Shown: piece after piece, positions 25,750 to 46,126 of the stretch
How positions within the stretch are numbered: position 1 is the stretch's first letter
Layout: each line of letters starts with the position of its first letter
NCBI RefSeq assembly: GCF_947623445.1
Contig: NC_135248.1
Span: 12,409,820 to 12,473,819 of the forward strand
Length of the DNA: 64,000 nucleotides
Origin: Clavelina lepadiformis
Taxonomy: Eukaryota; Chordata; Ascidiacea; Aplousobranchia; Clavelinidae
Direction of reading: 5' to 3'
Notes under the pieces: generated by a model
What the model saw: only the letters and a program-made list of their open reading frames with translations
Told to the model about the DNA's origin: nothing
Database searches by the model: none
Program-made: the position numbers and the translations under genes

Positions 25750-27463
25750 ATGAAAGGTTTTTCTTACGATTATTCCGTATCTTGTCGAAGTATCGAACAA
25801 CCGAAATGGAACCAGTATATACCAAACAAAAGCAGATCAGTTATCGTTGTTCCTCAAAATGGACGTCGGGATTGTGCGGCTTGCCATGTAGCCTTTCGTA
25901 GGAAGCCCACTGTCTCCGAAGTTCGCCGGAACTCAGGGTTATGTTTGTGCAGAGGCGATTCGGTAAAGAAAAACCGTGCAACTGCGAGATGCAAATCGAG
26001 GCAATTTCGAAGCGACAACCCATCACTTCATAGAAAACGTGTTCAAAAGAAATCTCGTCCGAAGAAAAACGTTTCTGGTGAAATTAAAGAGGAAATAAAT
26101 TTTGGTGTAATCGTCGGACACGGTTGTCGACCTGCACTTGCTGGTTCAACAAATGCCATCAAAAATGATACGCAAAAATGTCCCCAGACATGTGTCTCTT
26201 TCTCCGATGGCATGTCAAGCAACTGTGCCGACTCGTTACGTGACTGGGACGCACAGGCACCAGCGTCGTTCTCGCAATCGGATTTTTCCCCAACCCCGGG
26301 AACCTGTTCGCGGAGTGTACCTCAGACTTGTAACGTTCGTGAGGAATGTGATTGCTATCCCTGCATCAGCGGCGACTCTTTCGTTTCCCGATGTCGACCT
26401 CGTTCAAATCACTTTCCAAATTGTAAGTCGCACCGTTTAACACACAGCATAAGTTTCTGTGCGGAGGCACAAGCGGCGAGTAATCATAGTTTTTGCTCCT
26501 ACGTCGATTCCAGCTTATATCATCCGACGACTCATCACAGCATAAACTCATTTGTATCCTTACCGGGAAATTGCACGCAGGACACTAAACAGCAGGCGGG
26601 CAACGGAGACGAGTGCTTGGGTTGTTTGTGTTGCAGAAATAAAGACACTTGTGTTTGTGACGACGTTCTCTCCGACGATTTGAAGAACCGCATGACCCTG
26701 CCATTTTCCGACCCATCCGACGTCGCTTGTTGTAATGAGAAAACTGCCAATGAGAGTTTTGCGAAAGCTTCGTCTAATCAGCGATTTCTCCGTGGACAAG
26801 CTAAAAAGCAAGTTAAGTTTCTAAGCCCACATTTGGCCCAAGCAGACTCGAAGCCGCCGATAACGTTGTGTAAACCATTAAACGTGCATCGGAATGCTAC
26901 AACCACGTCTGTGCTTTCTAACGTTCCACACAGATCAAACAAACGTCAGGTTCTTAAGAGCGGTTGCATTTCGAGGATTGAGAAAGACGTGAAGTGGAAA
27001 GCGTCCCATCGAGTATCGAAATGTTCAAAAACCCTGATGAATAGTTGTGACAATATGAGATATCGCTGTTCAAAAAAGTTAACCGGCTTTGCACCGGGAA
27101 CAGCGGGTCCGTCCAAGCGAGTCACCTCAACAGAAAGCCGGTTTCATCAAGTTAATTTACCCAAAATACAACCCTCAGATCTAGAAACACTCATCGAGAA
27201 AGGATGCGAAACGTCTTCCATTGAAAATCAAAACAATGTGAACGATAACTTTTGTTTTGAATATTGTGGTCAAGGGTCAAACACCCAAGCAAGGCCAGTA
27301 TGTAACAGGTCGACTTTTTATTGCACTGAAAACTTACATAGTACTTGTTGTGGCGTGTTGACGCCGTCTAGCGGGTACTTTTCGAACGGTCAGGATAATC
27401 TGGAATCACGCTCTCTGTGTAGACCACCACCATGTTATTTGTGTACTGTAAACTACGAGAAAG
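25750..27463 (+). CDS. DCLK: DCLK 5' module 4: 571-residue cysteine-rich exon
   Basis: One exon runs from an ATG at 25750 to a consensus donor (GAAAG|gtaagt) after 571 codons plus one base, so it again ends in phase 1. The encoded segment has 43 cysteines (7.5%), many in pairs or short clusters such as CLGCLCC, CVCDD and RDCAACH. It is otherwise basic and serine-rich. There is no signal peptide at its start, so the cysteines probably face the cytosol and may bind metal. I recognise no known domain. Joined to 30624 it would give a 1383-residue kinase with this block in place of DCX1. It could instead begin a separate gene, but no other downstream exon set is apparent. Confidence 0.7.
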
Positions 27464-28268
27464 GTAAGTTGGTAGTTTGGTGACTTAAAGTTTGTATCTT
27501 CTGTCTTAAGACTTTCCGATTAATCCAGTTTGAAGTATTAGCCTTCAAAGGATCTTGCTAACATATATTGATTTGCTTTTTTCTCAAGAAGAACTTAAGT
27601 TTTTGAATACAACGTAAGTTGTCAAAAGTTAATAATGTTGTAGTGTAGAAGATAATCTTGATGCACTATTAAAATAGTCTGTGGTTATAGTCCTGATGCG
27701 AATGCAGAGTCTCTGGCTATATCTCTTTTTGTGGTTAAGCTTAAACTGCTGTTTTCGCGGATATAAGTTTTTCACTTTATAAAACTCGGTGTAAGTGCAC
27801 TTCACATGTGCGCTAACCTACTAGGAATGGAGAAACGCGCGCACTTCATTTATCGATTACACGCTTCTGTCTCATCTCGGGTATGTGCGGTTTTGTTTTT
27901 CATTAAAACCGAGTTACGGAGCCTTTTCGTCATATGTGCTATTCGTATAATATTAAAGCGGTACGTCACCTGTTTCCAGTGGCAACCACTCATGCTGTGA
28001 TTTGAATATGGAGTCGTTAAAGATTTCAGTTACAGTGTAATCCCTAGTGGGTTCATCTGTTTGTAAATAGAATTGCTTTCAAGTATAGCTTGCAGCTAAG
28101 AGATAGCATATTTTCTAGAAGAAAGCTTCATAAGGTTGTCAACTGTTGCGGCTTGTCGGCTATTACAAGTTAACCTATTTCAGTTCTATCGCTTGTACCG
28201 ATCTATTTGCGAGGCACACGAGCAGTTTATGGACTTAGCGGTTGTTCAATCAGCAAAGGAGCTTGCAA
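27464..28268. other. Non-coding region upstream of the Ser-rich module
   Basis: No supported gene. This is the likely promoter and 5' UTR region of the module at 28269. Confidence 0.35.
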
Positions 28269-29904
28269 ATGGCAGATTACTCGTCAACCACCGACAGACG
28301 TGTTCCAAACAGCGTTGCACGCAATCGCAAACCGTCCACCCCGTTTAGCGTTGTAACCAGCCCACCGGTACCAAGTGCCAAGAAATCTACTGCCCGAAAT
28401 GTCCCTCCTTTAGACCTATCCAACATGGCAGATTCAGTGAAATCAGAACCGTCACCGTCGCGCGCCATCACCAGTCATCGTGGCAGTGACCGTCGTATAA
28501 CCATAAGTACACCTGCCAACAAGAGGTCCGCGAAACGGGCGAATTTTTTTCCATCTAAATCAGAAGACTGTGGTATTGGATCGAGCCCTGATGAGCCATG
28601 TAATACCAAGGATACTTTAAAAGAAATATCCATTGACCAGACTAACTCAAATTCCAAGTCTCGCGCTGATATTGGCAACAAAACGTCAGCCCCTTGCACG
28701 ATAATCGATAAGCGAAACGTCAAATTTGATGACAGACCTGTTGTCAACGATGGTGAGGTTAGGAACAATGAGACAGCATCAAGAAATAACAGTAACCTCA
28801 CCAGACCAAACGATTTAACGTCCAGGGCTAACCGCAAGTTTCTTTTCAGTAGCTCGTCCAAAGAGAAGCAGAAACCTTTTTGGAGTCCGGATTCGGCTCC
28901 CAAGTCACTAGCATCTCAAATTAAGTCCGACTCCGGGATTTCAATGGCTGCTGCATCGCCTAAATCTTTTGGAACCTCTCACGCTCGTACAGCAGAAAAG
29001 TCTGGAGATAATTTGCGCAGAAAAGAGCTTAGCTCCAGATCCGGGACAAGGAAAGATGCAGCATCTCGTTCAACGTCCGTGGAAGATAGGATAAAGTCCA
29101 AGTACTTCACCCCTAAGCAACTGAACTTGGATAAACAATCAAAATTTTATTCCCCCTCCTCAACTTTTTCATCCAGACCATCGGATCTTGCTCCTGCTCT
29201 TAAGTCGAGTCCATATAATCATGACTGGAGGAAAAAGATCAAATCGGAGGAAGATAGGAAGCGACTTAATATGCGACAGACTCGAGAGACTATTCGCCTC
29301 CTCCTGACCGAATTATCCAACCTACATCCGGATCACACTAAGGATGCTTCAGAGCCAACAGGAGGAAAGCATCGTCCACTGCGTAACTCTAAATCACTCC
29401 CTAGTACAGCTGCTAATATTTTACCTTCCAACGCGCAAGGAACCAGACGAAAACGTACCGTAAGCACCAGCACAGCTCCATCGAAATGGAAGAACACCAA
29501 ATATCCTAATAACAAGGTCAATCGTCGGAAGAATATTTCATCTTTTGTCGTCCTGGATGACATGGAAGTAGATGCTTACAACATCACTCACTCTTACCTG
29601 CAAGACGTGCAAGCCGCTTTTCTACACCAAGGCCAAGCCCATGACAACGAAGACCTGTTTATTTATGAACCCAAAGCAGATGACAAAGCTTTGACTTCAT
29701 GTATCAAAGGAGGCGACTTGAACAGAAGTACCCAGCATCGTGATTTTAACTCTTGCGTCACATTTGTTGAATGCCATCCCGAGAGCACTGGTGCGTGTCA
29801 CTTATTAAGTGATTTCCCCGAGGACGACAAGGGGAAAGTGGAAGACGTAGAGTACATTGACTACAGGGAAAAATCACATGATGAAGAAGTAGAATATATC
29901 GACG
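28269..29904 (+). CDS. DCLK: DCLK 5' module 5: 545-residue Ser-rich basic exon
   Basis: The ATG at 28269 (MADYSSTTDRRVPNS) opens 545 codons plus one base, ending at the donor GACG|gtaagg in phase 1. The exon directly precedes the first shared exon by about 0.7 kb. The sequence is of low complexity: rich in Ser, Thr, Pro, Lys and Arg, typical of disordered microtubule-associated linkers, with many potential SP/TP and RxxS sites. It ends in an acidic patch that repeats VEYID. No folded domain is recognised. Joined to the shared exons it gives 1357 residues. An in-frame acceptor-like CAG lies just before the ATG, so use as an internal exon is also possible. Confidence 0.75.
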
Positions 29905-30623
29905 GTAAGGTTTCCAATTTGCATCAGTTCGTCATAAACCTATTGGAGCGATCGCTTTCGGTGCTAATTTTTTTTATGGAGAATTTGTTTACTTTTTTGA
30001 AATCTGAAAAGCTTAGATGGATAAAATTTGTTTGTAAGATCCGTTAATTCGGTTTCACTTTTCATGTAGATATTTTGGTCAAATGGTTTGAAAGCTGTTG
30101 CTTCATTACGCTGGCATGTCAGCTAGCTAGCCTTGTGTCATGGCCTTTTTGTTTAATTCTGAGTTGTTTAAATTCCTGAACTCGTGATGAATTTTACATT
30201 TTGTAGCATTTCTATCAGCACAGGGAAGAGGTAAAATTGTTTTGTGCTTTTGTCGTTTGACGGTAGCTGTCGTTTGTCGTTCATGCATACTTATGAAAGG
30301 GAGGAAGAGTGAAGCATTGTTATATACACGTTCAAGTCTTAAATAGATATGGTTTTGTTGCAAATACGCTTTACGTGGAAGAGTATGAACCGTGGTTTGC
30401 TAAATATTCTTGTTCATTAAGACTCTAGTGGCACCATTTTCTACGCAGGCAAGCTACGTGGTATTTAACCGACTATACCCACGAATTTATATTGCTATAC
30501 CCATAAACATTATACTCACGATTTTACCGTTTAAAAACATCCAGTAAATCGTGGGTGTAAAGCTTTGTTTTTATCGTCATTTTGAGATACCGTCAACAAT
30601 TTTTATATAAGATTACTTTGCAG

Positions 30624-38892
<8,269 letters not shown>

Positions 38893-40430
38893 CGACCAGA
38901 TAGCAAATATTATCCGTAACCTCAGGTCCCAAAAGTACTTCTACCAGCTTCGCGACAATCCTTTTATATTTAAGTCAGCTTGACTTGACACAGCACTAAT
39001 GTTTTCCTCTGTACTTGATCATTTTGAATATACAGTACTACACATTTTGAGTGTAGGTTTCGCGTTTGCTTCATTGTTTTGCACATTTACACAAATCTTT
39101 TTATTACGAAACAGAGCTTACTTTTCAATTTCTCTAGCGTGGTAATGGTGACGTCACAATGGACGTTATGTTGGTGCGTGAGGTTATTTTCCGCAGCCAC
39201 CACTAGATATATTATTCCTTCGTAGCTTTGTATTTCTTCGCGGCTGCCATCGGACAACCCGTGCAACAACTCGACTTACTGCTAACCCGACATTTCATTC
39301 CCACTCAACTACAATCGCAATCTTCGAACTCGTAAGTTATGCTTACACCTGACCAAAATAAAATGCAATTATTTCCGTCCAAAGCATGTGATCGATAAAT
39401 TGTCGGAATTCTACACCTGCCATGGAAACTCTTTTAACGATAATGTCATTTTTTCCACTTGTACATAATGAAGTTTTCAGGATTGAAACTTCGCTTAGTC
39501 GATAAAATACACACATACATTACTTCACAATGAGTTGGGATAAATACTTTACTACAAAATATTTATACTTATATTTTTGCTATTGTTTCATGTTTCAAAA
39601 ATCTGTATGTTTTTCTTTATATAGAATCAATCCCTTGTTAAGTTCTCAAAACAATCAGTTTCATATTCGTCACCTGTGATATGTAAATGGTATCTGAAGC
39701 ATTTCTGAATATTTTTCGTATTCAAATTTTTTAATTTTCCAGTTTTGTAATTCATATTTTTTTTCCAATTACAGAAGTTAATCCGATTTCTTCTGTTTTA
39801 ATTTTTTGTTCGTACTTTCAAGAAAATCGTGCCTTTATCGTTACTGCAATCTTTGGCTCTGTTCTTTAAATTTCGTTGGAGAAAATCACTTCCATTGAAA
39901 TTGCAATCTTGGATGACTTTTTTTTATTTTTTTGTTTCAAGCTTATTTATAATAAGAAGCAATGCACATAATTTAAGCTAATCTGCCGGATTAGCTTTGC
40001 TTGTTGCACATTTTTTACCTTTGGAAATGTTTATTTTCTTATGCGAAAACAGGTTTGAATTATGATGTAACAATCGCGCTTGTTTTCACTTTCTAGTAGG
40101 TGTGGATCAAGAATAGTTTGTAAAATTCCATGACGTATATTTTGTTTAAGTTCAGTTTTATAAAATTTACGTATTTTGTAACACGCAAGACCCGTTTAAG
40201 CTTCAATGTACATTTTAAATATATCGTACTGTGTTATTTTGTTGAAATAAATTAAGTTTACTTCATAGCTTGTCAAGTCTTTTCTATCCTACATATCAAA
40301 CATACTACCAATAAATAAAACGAAGCCATAGGCCTATATATAAAAGTAAATGGAAGCTTTACGTACACTTAGTTGTTTAATAGCCGAGAAATTAATAAAA
40401 CGTTTTGCCGAACACATGGAAATTTTACAT
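38893..40430. other. DCLK 3' UTR and AT-rich intergenic sequence
   Basis: The first good polyadenylation signal is at 39357. Beyond it I see only AT-rich sequence without genes up to the minisatellite. Confidence 0.5.
39357..39362 (+). terminator. Polyadenylation signal AATAAA for DCLK
   Basis: A canonical AATAAA lies 465 bp after the DCLK stop codon. Other AT-rich candidates lie further downstream, so 3' ends may be multiple. Confidence 0.45.
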
Positions 40431-40775
40431 GGACTTGTCCAGAAAGCAGGTGCTTGCTTCCCCTATCTTTAGAACGTGTCCAGAAATAAGGTGCTTTCCC
40501 TATCTTTAGGACTTGTCCAGAAATTAGGTGCTTTCCCTATCTTTCGGACTTGTCCAGAAATTAGGTGCTTTCCCTATCTTTCGGATTTGTCCAGAAGTTA
40601 GGTGCTTTCCCTATCTTTCGGACTTGTCCATAAATTAGGTGCTTTCCCTATCTTTCGGACTTGTCCAGAAATTAGGTGCTTTCCCTATCTTTCGGACTTG
40701 TCCAGAAATTAGGTGCTTTCCCTATCTTTCGGACTTGTCCAGAAATTAGGTGCTTTCCCTATCTTTCGGACATGT
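40431..40775. repeat. 37-bp minisatellite, about 9 copies
   Basis: The unit starts GGACTTGTCCAGAAATTAGG and ends CCCTATCTTTC. Nine head-to-tail copies plus a stub are present. The first two are the most divergent (AGCAGG, GAACGTG) and the later ones nearly identical, as expected if the array grew from its right side. Confidence 0.97.
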
Positions 40776-42178
40776 TATGTTTCAAGAACTACAAAGCCAT
40801 GTTTTACATGTCGGCTCACACTGATGTATAATGGCGCCTCCCTGTAATTGGTTTTCCGCCATTCAAAAGTTCTGGGTTCGAATTCCAAGCTTGATTCTTT
40901 TCGCTTCTAACTTAGCCCGAATAAAACACATAACCGTCACACTTAGTTCCCACCCCAGGTTGCACAACTTTCGGGTTCAAATCCCTTCCGCACCGCTTTC
41001 TTGAGATGCAACGACATAAATCGACAAGACTCCGAAGGTCATAATGTGCGACAAAAGTCAACTAAAAATTAACTCACATTCCTATATTTGTAAGATCTAA
41101 TAATTCTCGCGGGTGAACGTGACGCGAAGAAAACGTCACCGACCAAGAAACCAAACGTTCCTGGTTAAAATACCTGACACTGCAGACCCAGACCTACATT
41201 GAAGTGCAAGATTCGATCCCGGCCATAGGCCACTCAGCCCAACTCATGGCCATAAGCCACTCTTCACTCTAAAACAATGCATGGCCTGACGCCGCTCTGT
41301 GTTCTTTCCCTCGGTCACGGTCCACTTTCAAACCTCTAAACCCTACCCGTACAACGGTAATGTACATCCATAAATAAAAATTTATTTTTTAAAAACGCTT
41401 CAAGTACAACACATAAAACATATTAAACTGGTAATAACTTTCGAAAACATACTCTGCAGTTAAAAATAAACATCCAAAGCCAAACTTGAAGGCACAGTCC
41501 ACGACACGACATGGGACTCTGTGATGGCTCCAAACATTTGCACCTTCAAATCCAAACAAATGCCAAATTAAAACAGTCATAGCAATGATACTATGCTGAG
41601 CTGGATCCACATAAGGGAATGAAGATGACCAAGTCTAATCATCTGAAGTCCAAAATTCAATACCGATATAGCGACTTGCATGTCGTTATGTCGACAAATT
41701 AAACTTGCACAGTTACATTTCAATGCAGTTGGTTTCATGAAGTAATAGAATGTTGGTTCGCAGTGACATGCGGGGAACCCAATGCCTGTAATTTCTTCTC
41801 GCCTCAATGTGTCGTCTTCTTACCCGATGTCGAAGCTAAATGTTTTTCCAAGTGTGAATGGGATGACATGTAATTTTGAAATAACAATTGTGTTTTAGAT
41901 TCATGTTTTTGTTTACATCTTAAATCTTAACATTCCAAAATTCTCTTCTATTCAATAATTTAATGTGACTATAAAAAAACAAAATATTTTACTGGTATGC
42001 TTATTGGTTTGTTTTTCTTATACGACAATTACATTTTGTGCTGCGACTTAAGTAATAAACTTTTTACAGCTGCTTTTAACCCATAAAAAAGTGACATGAC
42101 TTAACCGAGCAACAGATACGACTAAACTATATATTTCTAACGTGAATTTTGCACAAAATGCTCAGGCAGAAATTTCAA
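40776..42178. other. Intergenic with several tRNA B-box-like motifs
   Basis: No protein gene is recognised. GGTTCGAATTCC (near 40872), GGTTCAAATCC (near 40974) and GATTCGATCCC (near 41209) resemble RNA polymerase III B boxes. I could not fold a full tRNA around any of them, so they are more likely SINE remnants. Confidence 0.35.
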
Positions 42179-43434
42179 CTATAGGTTTAGTAAGAATAAG
42201 TCACCTGTGCTCCTTTTTTCCACTTCTGCCACAAAAAATTTATACTTAACATCTACTTCTTCCATTAGTTTTCTCAGTAAAATCCTCTTCAAATCCAAGT
42301 CAAGTTTAAGCTTGTCGATCTTTGGTTTATGTATTTCCACTAAATCTTTATTTCTATCGCAGGCAATAGAATGCATTAAGAGAAAATATTTAGGTCATTT
42401 AGTCATATCATGTAATTCATTTAGTTCAAAACCAAGCATATTTTTTTAAAATATAGTAAAAGTTTACAAACACGACAGGTTAACGAGAACCGAGGAGTGT
42501 CATTTACAATGATCGGATACCACTGCAAGCATAATTATGGCAATGTTTGCCACGGTAGCAGGGCCAGTCTACAATAGGATATAGCTGATGTTAGATCAGG
42601 TTTAAAACAATAAAATTTTACTCTACCGTAAATGAAAAAATAAACACCTCAAACACTTCCCAAGGGTTCAAGTCGCGCAAACTTAAAACTTTACAAAATC
42701 ATATCAAGTTTTAACCAACTTACTATTTTTTAATAACATAGCATTATTAATAACCATTCTTTACTTGCCTCTCTTCTTTTGTGAGAAGTTCTACTTCGAA
42801 ACTGTTCAACATGTCTTCAAACCTAACCAGTATTTTCATTTGCGAAGCAGCTTGCTCCATCACATACTGGAAATTTTTAATTTCTCGCCTTTCGAACTTC
42901 AATCTGCAAAAGCCCAACAAGACGTTTCGATGACAATGCAATAAGAAAAAAGGATTAAACAAAATCTACCGCCATAACATTTGTTAAAGGTTCGGGAGTT
43001 AGAATAGGAATACTACGAAATAGACTGTAACTTCATAATGTCATTTGTTAACAATACAATGATATAAAATGCTTTTAAGTTTTTACGGTGCTAATCGCGG
43101 TTACTTACTCGTACAACTTTAGTTTTTTGACAAGCTTTTCTATTTCGTTGGCGTAAAGCTCAAATTTAGAAGCAGCATCGTCCAGTTTCATTTGGACAGC
43201 ACAGATATCCTGTATACCAATGCATTACATCAGCTATATAATACAACAAGCAAACGACGTTTAGCAATTACAGAATCATCTGAACGTCACCACCATTTCC
43301 AAGTAGCTTACTTCTTTTTTTAATTTCGCACTTTTATGACGTGGAGTTTTTAAGGGTATTTCTGTTGGCTTTTTGCTTTTGGTTTTGTGCGGGCGGGCAG
43401 AATCTTTTGTCTTTGCTTCCGAACGATCGGCCAT
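42179..43434 (-). CDS. Small coiled-coil protein, tandem copy A
   Basis: Four exons: 43434-43312, 43209-43109, 42903-42769, 42353-42179 (about 177 residues). It starts MADRSEAKTKDSARP, has a Lys-rich N-terminus, and then helical heptad-like segments (KLDDAASKFELYANEIEKL; VMEQAASQMKILVRFEDML). Copy B (46127-47261) has the same layout, with internal exons of identical length (101 and 135 nt). The third intron appears to use a GC donor (GAGAG|gcaagt), because the nearby GT would break the frame that copy B keeps. The end is uncertain: either a stop at 42179, or a 26-nt intron joining to a short VEISA end. I do not recognise the family; a cytoskeletal or ciliary coiled coil is only a guess. Confidence 0.6.
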
Positions 43435-43924
43435 TTTGTAAAACTTATTGCTTTTCAACTGAAAATTAACTTAACTTAACCCAAACCCAAAGAATATTTA
43501 AACAACTCAAAAGAATTTAAAATATGAAACCTTTTCAAAAGAATATGTTAATACAAAGAAATGACAACTGAAAGTAGAGCAGGTAACAATACAATCACTT
43601 AATTGAGTAGTTAACAGCTTTTCAATATTGCAAAATATAGAAAATGTTAAGTTTTTGCATTTCCAAATAAAAATTATTTCCAGTTGTCCAAGGTGTACAA
43701 AACTGAAAAAAGGTTCTTACCACCCGAATACGACAAAGCTTTAGTTGCACATTGCTACAAACCTATATTATAATATAATAAGTATAATAGTTGTAATAGT
43801 AATTGTAATAAAATTAGCGTTAGAAACACAATAAAAAACGTAGACTGTACGTGGCACACAACAGCAACTCCTTTCTGTAAACACCAAGATTTTCAACTGC
43901 TATCAAATAAAAATTTAGAAATAA

Positions 43925-44480
43925 TTAAAACTTTATCAATACCTTCACACGTTTAGTTGCCAAATCGAACGAGTTTTTATCACCGATCATTCCGTCTTTG
44001 CTTTTAATTACGTCGTTACACTTTTTCTTATGTGCTTGTTGGTGCTGCATTCGATGTAAGCCGACTAAAATGCGTTCGAAAAATTGTACTATGAAAAAAA
44101 ATCTCAAGCTATATCCGCTTGTTACGATTGTTATTTTTTTTTGAAATAGATAAATTAATAAATCAATTGAAATAAATAACTTATAGAATTTCAGAAATAT
44201 TTATTTATTTATAGAATTTTACAATTATAGAATTTCAGAAATATTTATTTATCAAAAGATTTGACAATAATTTGGGGAATTTTTAACCTTCGTTATTACC
44301 TACTCGGCCGATATCAACCAAAGATGCTGCACTGACGACTTTAGCAGACAACGTCTCATTTAAACCAAGAACTATTTCAACATCACACTCATCGTTATCA
44401 GCAAGTCACAACATCAGAGTCAAATTTTGTACAAATGACGCATCTAACTTATCTTACTGACTAACCTGCAGATTCTTTTC
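43925..44480 (-). other. Degenerate duplicated segment upstream of copy A
   Basis: A frame at 43925-44107 (with CNDVIKSKDGMIGDKNSF) and sequence near 44300-44480 have counterparts upstream of copy B at about 47690-47780 and 48330-48530. In the copy B region the equivalent frame contains stops. This shows the tandem duplication extends beyond the coiled-coil genes. Whether these pieces are exons of another gene is unclear. Confidence 0.4.
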
Positions 44481-44559
44481 ATAAAACTTGGTCAACCGTT
44501 AACAGGTTTCTAGCAAATTGCTTGTGTTGTGGATGTCGATATATATGCCAGAGCAGGAA

Positions 44560-44730
44560 AACATTTCGGTAGCGGAGAGGTTACTACGCTGGGTTCAAGA
44601 TAATGCAGCCCGTGCTCGATTCCCAGTGAAGCCACTCTTGCTTTGCCTTTGAGCAAAACATTAACGGCGCTTTGGTGCCGGTTCAGTGACCTGCTGAACA
44701 GTCCCCAATTTTGGTCGTATGATACGCCTT
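44560..44730 (+). mobile_element. tRNA-derived SINE
   Basis: TAGCGGAGAGG (44570-44580) fits a pol III A box, and GCTCGATTCCC (44614-44624) about 35 bp on fits a B box, the spacing of a tRNA-like head. After it come GCCACTCTTGCTTTGCCTTT, GAGCAAAACATTAACGGC and GACCTGCTGAACAGTCCCCA. These resemble the conserved central core seen in several animal SINE families. The tail and target-site duplication were not resolved. Confidence 0.65.
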
Positions 44731-46126
44731 CGCAGAGGTTGGCTTGGTTACATTGGGTATTTACCAGTTTCTCAGGGTTGTAATATTGTCAAAAGCTGCA
44801 GTTGCTTGTTCACTTGACTGCTTAACCAAAAATCAACTTAGCAGTGGAAATGACGCGTTTTATGACGTTTTTAACGCGCGTCAAAGGACGCGTTCATTGA
44901 TACGTTTGGAAATTTCATTCCTGAAGAAGGACGAGTTAACTTGCCCAACAACAACGGCGCTAATCTTGTCGGTGATGACTTTTTAAGCAGTTTATGAGAA
45001 GAAAAACAGCCGTCTGACTCTCAAGTCACTCTTTGTGAGTTTACCTGCCGAAACCCTACCACCACTTTCAGCTTGAACGGGACTGTGAAGGCAGGAATAG
45101 CCCGGTCACTGATATGGTCACTCGTATGAGATTGCTGTAAGAATTTGATTAATTATTATCTGACCATATTTGGAAAAAGTTTAAAATTAAATCACCGAAT
45201 GGGTAATACCCATTGGGAACTATCAAGCAATATCAGTAAAAAATTTTCGGAATGAAAGCATCGACTCTGTAGTTTCATTAATAAAATTTATTTTTCAAAA
45301 ATAGTATTGCTCTTCAAACACGACGTATAATACACATTTCACGTTTAACAAACAGTTAAATCGGTAATATTTTCTCAAAAACCCAAAAAAAGTTCATAAA
45401 AAAGATAAAAATCCAAGTTAATAAAATGGACATTGCCTCGACATACAGGTGGCTGTGATCTTTTCTTTCTGAGCCATTGAAAGATGTTTAAAATCAGAGC
45501 ACCGTTAGCACCAATAGTTTACTGTGCGTTCTAACGATTAAAAAAGATATTTATGACATGAGTGCCGCTAACGCAAGATTTCAAATCTCAAAACTCAACA
45601 ACAACAAAGAAATATTTCAAAGGAGTAAACTATAGTGTCATAAAATAATGCTACAATGGATGTCGTTGACTAATAGCATGATGGTGATGATCACTAGCTC
45701 TCTAATCTTTATGACGTCGATCCACTCGATCCACCTGATCCAAAACCTTGGGACCTTGCTGTTAGAACAGTTCATGTAATTATGACTTTGACATCAAAAT
45801 GATGCTAACGAATATATATTCTTGCTCATTAAATTTTGAATGTACAGTACCTCAAGTTCTCTTACGTACAATAACCATTGGCAAGCAAACATTAAATCAA
45901 CAGCTATATCATAAGTTATATAACATAATATAACATGATATAACATAAGTTATCTCAGCATAAGTCGTCATACAACAATTATGCTCAATACTCTAATAAA
46001 GCGGTTGTTTCTGAAGAAAATAAAACTCGACATGAATTAAAGCAGCAAGAGACAAATTTGAATGTTATATTTTTATTCTGAATCTTACACAAATGTTCAG
46101 TCCAGCATTTCAACTCTGCGAGACAA
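44731..46126. other. Intergenic between the tandem coiled-coil genes
   Basis: No gene is recognised. AT-rich simple motifs occur near 45900-45960 (repeated ATAACAT/ATAAGTTAT). Confidence 0.4.

Noticed and set aside
28475..28903. 142-codon frame antisense to the Ser-rich DCLK module
   Set aside because: A shadow of the biased Ser/Arg codon use on the plus strand; no independent evidence.
40431..40775. Possible CRISPR-like array
   Set aside because: The repeats are directly contiguous with no spacers and the genome is eukaryotic; it is a minisatellite.
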